From Phycisphaerales bacterium (GTDB lineage: Bacteria > Planctomycetota > Phycisphaerae > Phycisphaerales > SM1A02), in contig JASMLG010000043.1 in the NCBI GenBank assembly GCA_030748805.1, forward strand, positions 1 to 36,283: a stretch of 36,283 nt of DNA, read 5' to 3'. The notes under the pieces were generated by a model, which was not told the origin of the DNA, ran no database searches, and worked only from the letters and a program-made list of their open reading frames with translations. Made by a program: the position numbers and the translations under genes. This document shows, one piece after another, positions 7,692 to 15,846 of this stretch. Each line of letters starts with the position of its first letter. The first letter of the stretch is position 1.

Positions 7692-8477
7692 ATGAGCCGG
7701 ACATTAATACTATCGGATATACATTTTGGAAAAAGAAGTTCCACTGTAAAATCCGTTGATCAACTTCGACCTTTATGGCAGGGTTTTGATGCACTTGTTT
7801 TAAACGGTGACACTTCGGAGTTACATTCTAAATACCAATCGGATGCCTCTATTAAAGCAATTGATGATGTAATTGCTGCAACTGATGAGGACGACGTGCA
7901 CCTTACGTTGCTTTGTGGAAACCATGATCCAACTATTAGCGATAGAGAGCATCTTTGGTTCCATAACAAAGCAACTCTTGTTTTCCATGGCCACACACCA
8001 ATTAATGGAGTAGCCCCTTGGAGTTGGCGTTGTAAACATATTGCTGAACATAACAACAAATATATTCAAAGTAACGGGGATGGTTTTAAGGAACAACTAA
8101 TAGCAACTCGGAATGCTTCAATCATGGCTGCTACTGGTAGGTTCAAACAACATCGGCCCTCACCTTTGCACATGATGATGCTTGGTCTACCGGCAGCATA
8201 CAGTGTCTTGAAGTGTTGGTGGAACTACCCAACAATAGTTGCTCAATGGACTAAACAGTATGCTCCTTCTGCTTCTTTTGTTATCACAGGACATATACAT
8301 CATGCAGGAATTTGGAAACGAGACGGAATCACAGTTATAAACACTGGTTGCTTTGGGTTTCCGTCGCACCCAAGAGCAGTTGTTATCGACAATGATGTTA
8401 TGAAGATATCTCGAATCAAAAATTCAAAAAACAATTACGAACTAGGACGTGTTTGTGCGTCTTGGAATGTCCTGTAA
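7692..8477 (+). CDS. Calcineurin-like metallophosphoesterase, LpxH-like
   Basis: This 261-residue cytosolic phosphoesterase carries the full dimetal motif set: DIH (D9, H11), NGD (D40), GNHD (76-79), HGH (99-101) and GHIHHAG (from 200). The pattern resembles UDP-2,3-diacylglucosamine pyrophosphatase LpxH of lipid A synthesis, but many planctomycete members act on other substrates, so no symbol is given. The ATG at 7692 is well placed before the first motif strand (TLILSDIHFG). Two interspersed repeats lie in front. The 3' end overlaps the convergent HMG-CoA lyase gene by 43 bases. Confidence 0.82.
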   Translation: MSRTLILSDIHFGKRSSTVKSVDQLRPLWQGFDALVLNGDTSELHSKYQSDASIKAIDDVIAATDEDDVHLTLLCGNHDPTISDREHLWFHNKATLVFHGHTPINGVAPWSWRCKHIAEHNNKYIQSNGDGFKEQLIATRNASIMAATGRFKQHRPSPLHMMMLGLPAAYSVLKCWWNYPTIVAQWTKQYAPSASFVITGHIHHAGIWKRDGITVINTGCFGFPSHPRAVVIDNDVMKISRIKNSKNNYELGRVCASWNVL

Positions 8478-9355
8478 GTGGCGCTTCGCAGAGGACAATC
8501 TAATTCTTTTTCGATAATCCCAGATGCAGCAACAAGTTTAACGAGGTCAACACCCGTTTCAATTCCATTGCTATGAGCAAAATGAACAAGGTCTTCCGTT
8601 GCAATGTTTCCGGCGGCCCCTGGAGCATATGGACAACCACCTAAACCGCCACAGGAAGCGTCAAAACTCAGAACCCCGCAATGCATCGCTTCAGCAGCAC
8701 AAGCAATTCCCCTGCCACTTGTGTCGTGCAAATGCAAAATGGACTTTTCAGGAGAAAGCACACCGTCAAGCGCATCAAACAACCTACAAATGTCTGAAGG
8801 TACCGCAATTCCAAGCGTTTCGCCTAGCGCAATATCTTTGATTCCCATGTCCAACAATTCTTGTGTAATCTCCCGAACTTTTTGCAAATCAACCTTACCT
8901 TCATAGGGGCAAGCAATCACGCAACTAATGTAGCCACGTACTCCAACATCAGATGCTGTAGCATGTTCAACAATTGGTCGTATCCTATCGATTGAACCTC
9001 TTATTGTTGTGTTGGTGTTGATCTCACTAAAGGCCTCGCTTGCAGCGACAAATATTGCTATTTCATCAACTCCAGCAGCAAGCGCCCTATTCCAGCCACG
9101 TTCATTAGGAACCAGAGCTGAGTACTTCACCTTTTTATTTTTTTCGATTCCTGCAAACACTTCATCAGCATCAGCAAGTTGAGGCACCCACTTCGGATGG
9201 ACGAACGCTGATGCCTCTATGGAAGTCAATCCGGTTTGTGACAAAGCATTAATCAGGTTAATTTTTGTTTCTGTTGAGATTAGTTTGGATTGATTTTGCA
9301 ACCCATCCCGTGGACCTACTTCAGTTATATGGATTTTATCTGGCCAGTGGCTCAT
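8435..9355 (-). CDS. Hydroxymethylglutaryl-CoA lyase
   Basis: This enzyme cleaves HMG-CoA to acetyl-CoA and acetoacetate, the last step of leucine breakdown. The 306-residue TIM-barrel protein begins with the family signature TEVGPRDGLQNQ (about 11-22). It has LHLHDTSGRG and ends its core with GGLGGCPYAPGAAGN, which contains the conserved cysteine loop and distinguishes it from homocitrate and isopropylmalate synthases. Its ATG overlaps the ygfZ stop (ATGA), so it is the third gene of a coupled operon. No other leucine-degradation genes are visible. The 3' 43 bases overlap the convergent phosphoesterase. Confidence 0.9.
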   Translation of the reverse strand: MSHWPDKIHITEVGPRDGLQNQSKLISTETKINLINALSQTGLTSIEASAFVHPKWVPQLADADEVFAGIEKNKKVKYSALVPNERGWNRALAAGVDEIAIFVAASEAFSEINTNTTIRGSIDRIRPIVEHATASDVGVRGYISCVIACPYEGKVDLQKVREITQELLDMGIKDIALGETLGIAVPSDICRLFDALDGVLSPEKSILHLHDTSGRGIACAAEAMHCGVLSFDASCGGLGGCPYAPGAAGNIATEDLVHFAHSNGIETGVDLVKLVAASGIIEKELDCPLRSATYRTFQDAQTRPSS

Positions 9356-10449
9356 AATTCTTCAACTTTGGCTTCAAGTATATCTGTTCCAACATACAAA
9401 TACAAAGACAAGTCAACATCATCGCAGTTTTTACTAAGCATCCCTATCGCTACTGGCATCGATCCCGCAAGTGGACTTATTGAACTTGATGTAACTACTC
9501 CAATTGGTGTTCCGGTTGCAGTGTCATCTTTCCAAATTTGAGTTCCAGCAATTGGCAAACCATCGGATTGCATAATCAGTCGCATAATTTTTTGTTTAGG
9601 TTTGCCAAGTGATTCCATCCTTGCAAGAACTTCCTGTCCAAGATAACAACCCTTATTGAAACTTACTCGGCTATGCAGCAAATTGGTTTCGTGTGGGAGA
9701 TTGCTCGTATCAAAGTCAATCATGAACAATGGAGCTCCTTGTTCAACTCTTGCCATGTTTAATGCAAACCAACCTATCGGATTGCAACCATTGCCAATCA
9801 GTGACTCCCAAACTTCTATAGCATGATCAGTGGAGACCATTATTGATACACCAAATAATCCAAGAAGATCACTTGGCAACTTTTGTATTTCTGCTAAGTC
9901 AGATGTTAAGTTACTTGCTTTTGGGCCAACACACCAAAACCAGTGTACAGAAGAAGTCAAATTACTAATAGAAACATCATCCATCACAATATAACTATTC
10001 AAATGTGTAATCAGTTGCTCAACAATAGTCACATCAACTTCAAGAAGAATGCGTTCATCAAAGACACGAACTATTACATCTGCAACAATAGTGCCCTTCC
10101 TAGTTACAACAAACGCCATCTCGACATCCCCTACTTTCATCTCGTCAACTTTTTGAGTAGTTAAGCGACCTATAAACTCTAGACGATCTTCACCAGTTAT
10201 TTCAACTGTGCCTCGGCATGGAGCGTCAAACAAACCAATTGTTTTTTGAATTGCTGCATATTCGAGTTCAACAATTCCTGTAGTTGCTAAAACATAACAC
10301 CCTTGGTCACCCCAAGGAATGAACTCGGTAAGAACTTTCGATTGGAAGGTCCCTGTTGCCGCACCTTCTCTTCTTACTTGTTTTTCAGCACCGTCAAACT
10401 CAAGTGCGAAGTGTTCAAGAGATTTATGGATAGGAGAAGGAAAAGTCAT
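9352..10449 (-). CDS. ygfZ: YgfZ/GcvT-family folate-binding Fe-S maintenance protein
   Basis: The 365-residue protein has the GcvT-like fold (GLFDAPCRGTVEITGEDRLEFIGRL.T) and the diagnostic YgfZ motif KGCYLGQE at 266-273. In E. coli YgfZ acts with folate in assembling or repairing Fe-S clusters, notably of MiaB. A glycine cleavage T-protein would lack the KGCYxGQE motif, so YgfZ is preferred. Both ends overlap neighbours by 4 bases (ATGA), giving a tightly coupled three-gene operon of amidotransferase, ygfZ and HMG-CoA lyase. The product is cytoplasmic, with no membrane segment. Confidence 0.88.
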   Translation of the reverse strand: MTFPSPIHKSLEHFALEFDGAEKQVRREGAATGTFQSKVLTEFIPWGDQGCYVLATTGIVELEYAAIQKTIGLFDAPCRGTVEITGEDRLEFIGRLTTQKVDEMKVGDVEMAFVVTRKGTIVADVIVRVFDERILLEVDVTIVEQLITHLNSYIVMDDVSISNLTSSVHWFWCVGPKASNLTSDLAEIQKLPSDLLGLFGVSIMVSTDHAIEVWESLIGNGCNPIGWFALNMARVEQGAPLFMIDFDTSNLPHETNLLHSRVSFNKGCYLGQEVLARMESLGKPKQKIMRLIMQSDGLPIAGTQIWKDDTATGTPIGVVTSSSISPLAGSMPVAIGMLSKNCDDVDLSLYLYVGTDILEAKVEEL

Positions 10450-11099
10450 ACCTTAACTGTCGTCTTTCGTGAGGTTGCTGAAACAAACGAATCAAATATA
10501 GATTGCCCTAGTTTTGAATCTAACGTTCTCTCTGGATGCCACTGTACACCTACATACCATTTTTTTGAATGGTCTTGAATCGCTTCAATAACACCATCAT
10601 TTGCAGTTGCAACTATTGACAATCGTCCCGGATCTTCTATTGATTGGTGATGATGTGTGTGTACAAAGCCAGTCCCAAGTTCACCTTGGATCTTGTGTTC
10701 CCCTGTTCGGTGATTAGTCGCAAAAGGTTCCTGTAAGTCCTGATTTATTGAACCACCAGCAAGCAATCCCATCCACTGCATACCAAGGCAAATTCCTAAA
10801 ACCGGCACATTTGGGCATTCTTGTAAGGAAGAAAGTAAAGACAATTCAAATTCCTGCCGCTCCTTAGAAACTGGTTTTGCATTGTTGTGGGTAGTTATCC
10901 CCCAATGTTCCATCCTTGGGTCATCACCACCTGTAAATACAAATCCGTCACAAATTGATAAATATTGTTCTGTTTGGCTGATAATTGGCGGAAGAATAAT
11001 TGGAGTACCACCTGCAGAAACTATAGATGAAGAGTAGGCAACAGCAACTCTATGCCGTTTTTCGTGGTGATCAGCAGTTATTCCTATCGTTGGACACAT
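10446..11099 (-). CDS. Class I glutamine amidotransferase, peptidase C26 / gamma-Glu-GABA hydrolase-like
   Basis: The nucleophile elbow GICLGMQ (Cys at residue 104 from this start) and the VQWHPE motif (His188, Glu190) complete a class I glutamine amidotransferase triad. The stand-alone domain and N-terminal PTIGITAD strand match the PuuD/C26 group, which hydrolyses gamma-glutamyl compounds. The native substrate is unknown. I chose the ATG at 11099 because homologs start right before PTIGIT; an in-frame ATG at 11129 would add 10 residues. It is first in the operon with ygfZ and HMG-CoA lyase, and divergent from rpsR across a short shared promoter region. Confidence 0.82.
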   Translation of the reverse strand: MCPTIGITADHHEKRHRVAVAYSSSIVSAGGTPIILPPIISQTEQYLSICDGFVFTGGDDPRMEHWGITTHNNAKPVSKERQEFELSLLSSLQECPNVPVLGICLGMQWMGLLAGGSINQDLQEPFATNHRTGEHKIQGELGTGFVHTHHHQSIEDPGRLSIVATANDGVIEAIQDHSKKWYVGVQWHPERTLDSKLGQSIFDSFVSATSRKTTVKV

Positions 11100-11157
11100 G
11101 AAGTGAAGGGTATCATACACACCCCGCATCGCTTGCTTTGGGGTTTGTCGCAGGGTA

Positions 11158-11189
11158 CAATACCGCGTCTTCGCCGCCTCACAGTATTG
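11158..11189 (+). promoter_or_regulatory. Stem-loop in rpsR leader, possible autoregulatory site
   Basis: CAATAC (11158-11163) pairs with GTATTG (11184-11189). Inside is a small CGCG..CGC hairpin and an asymmetric GCCGCCTCACA strand. It lies 37 bases before the rpsR start. S6:S18 complexes in several bacteria bind leader hairpins with an exposed CCG; this resembles that idea but is not a confirmed match. Confidence 0.3.
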
Positions 11190-11226
11190 GGGCTACATTT
11201 GTATCCATGTCGAAAGGACCCAATCT

Positions 11227-11466
11227 ATGAGCAGTAAAGATTACGGTAGACCACAAGCAAAGACCTACTTAAAAACAGATAACCGAGACCGAAAATACAT
11301 CGACTATAAGTCCGCTGATGAATTGCGTCGTTTGATGACCCCTAACGGAAAGATTTACTCACGTAAACGTCTGGGAACTTCTGCAAAGGAACAACGGATG
11401 GTTGCTCAAGCAATCAAGCGAGCTCGATTTATGTCTTTGCTTCCATTCACTTCCGGTACGCTGTAA
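11227..11466 (+). CDS. rpsR: 30S ribosomal protein bS18
   Basis: The 79-residue basic protein contains the S18 core: IDYKSADELRRLMTPNGKIYSRKRLGTSAKEQR followed (split here for length) by AIKRARFMSLLPF. It binds the 16S rRNA platform with S6. AAAGGA lies 9 bases before the ATG. In most bacteria rpsR sits in an rpsF-rpsR-rplI operon; here it stands alone between a divergent amidotransferase and a convergent TPR gene ending 5 bases beyond its stop. That isolation is unusual and implies its own promoter in 11100-11226. Confidence 0.93.
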   Translation: MSSKDYGRPQAKTYLKTDNRDRKYIDYKSADELRRLMTPNGKIYSRKRLGTSAKEQRMVAQAIKRARFMSLLPFTSGTL

Positions 11467-11471
11467 ACAGT

Positions 11472-12818
11472 TTATTTAGTTCTGCGAACAAACTTCTTAC
11501 AGAATCGAACAATTCCCTCCCAGATTAGCCGAGATCGTAATCTTCGAAGGTCGTTATCCATTGGGTCTTGATTTAACCCTTTTCGCACCCAACCCCAAGC
11601 ACTTCTATACCGGTTATTTTTTACTGCAGCAAGCGCCAGATTGTGCATCGAGGGAACGCAATTTGGATCAATTCTTAGAACTTTCCTGCTTACTGCTGCA
11701 CCGTCATCAATCTTATTGCTTGCAAACAAAGTAACGGCAAGGATTCTAAGGCACCTTATCTTGTTAGGATCTTGGTCATCAAAAGACGACCGAAGTTCTC
11801 TCAATAAAACAGAAGAGGTAACTGGCTCACCAGCGCCAAGAAGTAATTCGGCGACTAGGAGTTTCTCAGTATCAGGTGTCGATTCGTCCATTCTTTCAAC
11901 AAATTCCTGCAAAAGCGGTCGTGCTGCTTCGGGTCTTTGCATTGCCAAAAGTGTTTGAGCTAGATGTAGAGATGCTGTTTTGTGGTTTGGCTTGAGGCGG
12001 CGCACTAATCCCCAAGCAATGAAAGCTTCTTCCCAACGTTGTTCGCCCATTGCAAATTGCCCTGCTCGAATATGTGCCTCTATATTCGCCGGCTCAAGTT
12101 CAAGAACACGATGTAATTTTATTAGTGCTTCGTTAGCACGACCTGTTTCTGCAAGAACATCAGCGTGCAGGAGCAGTGCTTGTACGTTCCCAGGGTCCTC
12201 TCTTAATTCTTGCAACAAGATTTGTGATGCTCGTTGACTTTGACCATTTGCAATCATACAACCTGCTAACCTAAGTCGCCCACCATGAACCTCTTGGTCT
12301 ATTTTTAGGGCTTCTTGTGCGCACCAAATCGCACGTTCAACCAGTCCTCTAGTCAGCAAACTTCCGCTCATAGCAATAAGTACATTTGCACTTGGTTCTT
12401 TCAGGGCATCTTGTGCCATATAAAAGGTAGTTTCTGCTTCATCGTGATTTTCATTGGAAGCATGCACGTCAACAAGGATTGCCCAAGCGGGTTCTATACT
12501 TGAATCAAGCCGAATAACTTTCTCAAGCCAATTAATCGCATCATTAAACCTCCCTAGACGTGCGCAAGTAGAGCCCGCCGCAAGTTGAGGGTCAACGGCA
12601 TCTTCAAGCAATCTAGATGCTTGCTCAAAACTTGATAGAGCTTCAGCATCTCGACCAGTTCGTTCAAGAGTAAGGCCCAAATTGAAATGCCAATCACCTT
12701 GGTCTGGGTCTATTTCAAGGGCCTTCCTGAGCTCCGTTTCGGCCTCATTCCAACGCCCTCGTTCAAACATTTCTAGCGCCTTGTCTGCGAATTGTTCAGC
12801 ATCTTGCCAATTGTTCAT
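11472..12818 (-). CDS. Tetratricopeptide-repeat protein
   Basis: The protein is built almost wholly of TPR helical pairs. The first unit near the N-terminus (ALEMFERGRWNEAETELRKA.EIDP) fits the consensus closely, and about ten further units follow at roughly 34-residue spacing. No signal peptide, membrane segment or enzymatic domain is visible, so it is likely a cytoplasmic scaffold; partners are unknown. I chose the ATG at 12818, giving MNNWQDAEQF; an upstream in-frame ATG at 12860 would add 14 residues with no TPR character. It is divergent from the HEAT lipoprotein gene. The C-terminus is basic (FCKKFVRRTK). Confidence 0.82.
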   Translation of the reverse strand: MNNWQDAEQFADKALEMFERGRWNEAETELRKALEIDPDQGDWHFNLGLTLERTGRDAEALSSFEQASRLLEDAVDPQLAAGSTCARLGRFNDAINWLEKVIRLDSSIEPAWAILVDVHASNENHDEAETTFYMAQDALKEPSANVLIAMSGSLLTRGLVERAIWCAQEALKIDQEVHGGRLRLAGCMIANGQSQRASQILLQELREDPGNVQALLLHADVLAETGRANEALIKLHRVLELEPANIEAHIRAGQFAMGEQRWEEAFIAWGLVRRLKPNHKTASLHLAQTLLAMQRPEAARPLLQEFVERMDESTPDTEKLLVAELLLGAGEPVTSSVLLRELRSSFDDQDPNKIRCLRILAVTLFASNKIDDGAAVSRKVLRIDPNCVPSMHNLALAAVKNNRYRSAWGWVRKGLNQDPMDNDLRRLRSRLIWEGIVRFCKKFVRRTK

Positions 12819-12908
12819 ACAGCGGAGTATTGTACTTTGAAACTCCAAAATGGTATACAAAACAAAGAGGTGTTTCTCGCCATTATCGAATACACTGCCT
12901 AATAATCC

Positions 12909-14354
12909 ATGTTGAATGCACTAGTTTCCATACTTCCTTTGATTATTTCTTCGATTTTATTACTCGTTGCTTTTGGCTGTGAAACCCCAGTACAAACCAC
13001 AAACCAGCCAAGACCAATTGAACCCAAACCAAAAGATATTGTTCAAAGCAGTAACGATGTACAACTTGAAAAAAACGAACTTCGTGACCTAAAAGAAAAA
13101 CTAGTCGAGACGTACTCTAGATATTGGCCAATGATAAGTTCTGAACACCAACATGAACTGCTTCCTGGTGTTATTGGTGACACAATGCCAGAATTGCGTG
13201 TGTTTGCAATCGAGCGAGTCGGTATTTTGATGAGAGATGGAGATGCAAGTGACGAAGAATTGCAACTTGTTGTCGATTGTCTTCAAGATGAAAACCCAAC
13301 CGTCCGCTTGGCAGCTGCAAAACTTCTTCCAGAAATACATGTACCTGGATTAGCGGAGCACGTTGCTGATTTACTTTCTTTTGAAACAAATGAACAGGTT
13401 GTCGAACAAGAACTGATATTTTTCCAAACAGTTTCACATCCAAGCGCGATTGCTCCAACGATTTCACGCCTTGAGCAAAAACCGAGCGAGCCATCAGCAA
13501 AGGCTCTTATATTCTTATTGAATAACAACGAGGTAACCAATAAGACCAAAAGACAAATATTAAGAATCGTTTTAAAAAGCAACCAAAAAAATTCTGTTCC
13601 TGCTCTTCTCACCTTAGAGGCAATGCTAGGAAGTAATACTACAAAACAAGGCCTTATTAATTTACTAGACCATCAAGATGGCAATATCCGTGAAGCGGTA
13701 GCAAAGGGATTTGGGTACGCAGGCTTCACAGATCCACTAATAGCAAGGGCTGGGGACGATTTAATGTACCCCTATGCTTTAGATGCACTACAAACAAAAA
13801 TAGATATCGATTCATTCCAAAAATTGCTTTCTTTAAGAAAAGAAAATAATCCGAATTGGGACATTGCAACATTTAATATCGCTACATCTCTAAGCACAAG
13901 CGACTTGCTTCGTGCAGATGACATGCTAAAGAGATTGAACTTAGACGAATTGCGTCTTTCGATTCTTGATGAAGTTTGGGAGAAGGCATCAGAAAAAAGC
14001 CTTGCTGCAAGGAAGGCAATAGCAAGAAGAACGGTCCCATTGTTGATTGACAATGGTGATGCTGTAGGTGCTCTTCAATTACTTGACGCTTTTGGCGAAG
14101 CGTTGATAGATGATGATTTAGTTACACTCCGATTTATAGCAGCAATAAATGCGTCTGCTTGGGATGCAGCAGCAGATGCAAAACCAGAGCCAACTATGTG
14201 GATTGCTCAATGGGAAAAACTGAAAACTGTAGATTCTGTTGCCGCTTCTGTGATAAAGAAACAAATAATTCAACGATTTAACGACCAACTAACACAAGAG
14301 CAACAAACATTACTCGAAATCCCAGAACAGGTAGAACCGAATATTGAGAATTAA
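12909..14354 (+). CDS. HEAT-repeat lipoprotein
   Basis: A hydrophobic N-terminus (LVSILPLIISSILLLVAFGC) ends in a lipobox-like AFGC with Cys24, so export and lipidation are likely. The rest is alpha-helical with HEAT/armadillo-like units, for example LQDENPTVRLAAAKLLPEIH and LLDHQDGNIREAVAKGFGY. There is no catalytic motif. A periplasmic scaffold role is inferred. Its stop is 2 bases before the fumC start, so the two are co-transcribed; a functional link to fumarase is not obvious. It is divergent from the TPR protein gene. Confidence 0.78.
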   Translation: MLNALVSILPLIISSILLLVAFGCETPVQTTNQPRPIEPKPKDIVQSSNDVQLEKNELRDLKEKLVETYSRYWPMISSEHQHELLPGVIGDTMPELRVFAIERVGILMRDGDASDEELQLVVDCLQDENPTVRLAAAKLLPEIHVPGLAEHVADLLSFETNEQVVEQELIFFQTVSHPSAIAPTISRLEQKPSEPSAKALIFLLNNNEVTNKTKRQILRIVLKSNQKNSVPALLTLEAMLGSNTTKQGLINLLDHQDGNIREAVAKGFGYAGFTDPLIARAGDDLMYPYALDALQTKIDIDSFQKLLSLRKENNPNWDIATFNIATSLSTSDLLRADDMLKRLNLDELRLSILDEVWEKASEKSLAARKAIARRTVPLLIDNGDAVGALQLLDAFGEALIDDDLVTLRFIAAINASAWDAAADAKPEPTMWIAQWEKLKTVDSVAASVIKKQIIQRFNDQLTQEQQTLLEIPEQVEPNIEN

Positions 14355-14356
14355 CC

Positions 14357-15787
14357 ATGTCATCTAAACCAACAAAAACACGAATCGAAAGTGATTCAAT
14401 GGGCGAGATGGAAGTCCCTTCACATGCACTTTATGGGGCATCGACTCAACGTGCGGTCTTAAACTTCCCCGTCTCGGGGAGACCTATGCCTGTTTCAATT
14501 ATTTACTCGTTTGCACTCTTAAAACGGTCGGCTGCGATTGCCAATGCAAAACTGAAATTGCTTGAAGAAAAACGTTCAAAATTCATAATTGATGCGTGCG
14601 ATGATGTCATGGAAGCATTAAGTGATTCGAATCGTTGTGAAGCAATGATGTTGCACTTCCCAATTGATGTGTTTCAAACTGGCTCTGGCACTTCAACGAA
14701 CATGAACATGAATGAAGTAGTTGCAAAAATTGCAAATAAAAAGGCAAAATCAAAAAATGCTATTCATCCAAATGATCATGTAAACATGGGTCAATCTTCT
14801 AACGACACATTTCCTACTGCTATGCAAATTGCTGCTTGCATGGAACTTCGTGGATCACTTATCCCAGCATTAAAGGGGCTTCGAAAAAGTTTAAAATCAA
14901 AAACGAAAAAGTGGGATAAAATTGTGACCATCGGTCGAACCCACTTGATGGATGCGACACCTATCAGGATGGGACAAATTTTTTCCGGCTATGAAGCCGC
15001 TATTGAGTATGGAATAAGACGTTCTGAACGTGCGATGATGCGGCTTGCAGAAAATATGCCAATTGGTGGAACTGCTGTAGGGACTGGAATCAACACACAC
15101 CCTCGTTTTTCCTCAATCGTTTGCAGGGAACTCTCAAAGTCAACAAAGGTGGCGTTTAAAGAAGCGGATAACCACTTTGAAGCACAAGCGACAAGAGATT
15201 GTGTAGTAGAAGCGCACGGTGAGTTGAAAACAATCGCTACGAGCATTTCGAAAATTGCAAACGATATTCGATGGCTCGGTTCTGGGCCAAGGTGTGGTCT
15301 TTTTCAACTATCTTTACCAGCAACACAACCTGGTTCTTCCATTATGCCCGGTAAAGTTAACCCAGTCATTTGTGAATCAGCCATGCAGGTTTTTTGCCAA
15401 GTTGCTGGTAATGACGTAGCAATAACAACCGCAGCAAGCGGAGGAATTGGTTCTGTCCTGGAATTGAATCTTTGCATGCCTTTGATTGCTGAACGGTTAA
15501 CCGAAACTATTATGCTTCTCTCTGGTGCTGCATCTATCCTTGACGAAAAATTGATTCAAGGATTAGAAGTGAATAAAGAGATAGCCGAAGCACTTGTAGA
15601 ACAGAGTTTGATGGTTGGGACAATTCTCGCTCCAGTCATTGGATATGATCAAACTTCAGCAATTGCCAAAGAGGCGTTTGCAACAGGTGAAACTATTCGA
15701 GAAATCGTCCTTAGAAAAGGGTTGCTCGACGAGGAAGAACTCGATTCATACCTTGATTTTGACGCAATGACGAAACCAAGCCCATAA
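14357..15787 (+). CDS. fumC: Class II fumarate hydratase
   Basis: FumC interconverts fumarate and malate in the TCA cycle without an Fe-S cluster. The 476-residue sequence has the superfamily signature GSSIMPGKVNP (326-336, flexible loop with the catalytic Ser), GSGTSTNMNMNEV, GQSSNDTFPTA and GRTHLMDATP (193-202, active-site His). SSNDTFP and the THLMDATP context favour fumarase over aspartate ammonia-lyase, which typically has TSNDAYPT. It lies immediately downstream of the HEAT lipoprotein gene. An upstream ribosome binding site is weak, which fits translational coupling. Confidence 0.93.
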   Translation: MSSKPTKTRIESDSMGEMEVPSHALYGASTQRAVLNFPVSGRPMPVSIIYSFALLKRSAAIANAKLKLLEEKRSKFIIDACDDVMEALSDSNRCEAMMLHFPIDVFQTGSGTSTNMNMNEVVAKIANKKAKSKNAIHPNDHVNMGQSSNDTFPTAMQIAACMELRGSLIPALKGLRKSLKSKTKKWDKIVTIGRTHLMDATPIRMGQIFSGYEAAIEYGIRRSERAMMRLAENMPIGGTAVGTGINTHPRFSSIVCRELSKSTKVAFKEADNHFEAQATRDCVVEAHGELKTIATSISKIANDIRWLGSGPRCGLFQLSLPATQPGSSIMPGKVNPVICESAMQVFCQVAGNDVAITTAASGGIGSVLELNLCMPLIAERLTETIMLLSGAASILDEKLIQGLEVNKEIAEALVEQSLMVGTILAPVIGYDQTSAIAKEAFATGETIREIVLRKGLLDEEELDSYLDFDAMTKPSP

Positions 15788-15846
15788 AAGCACTTTGGTC
15801 AGTTTTATGCAAGGGTCAAACGAATCGTGCATAATGTGGGTCATTG

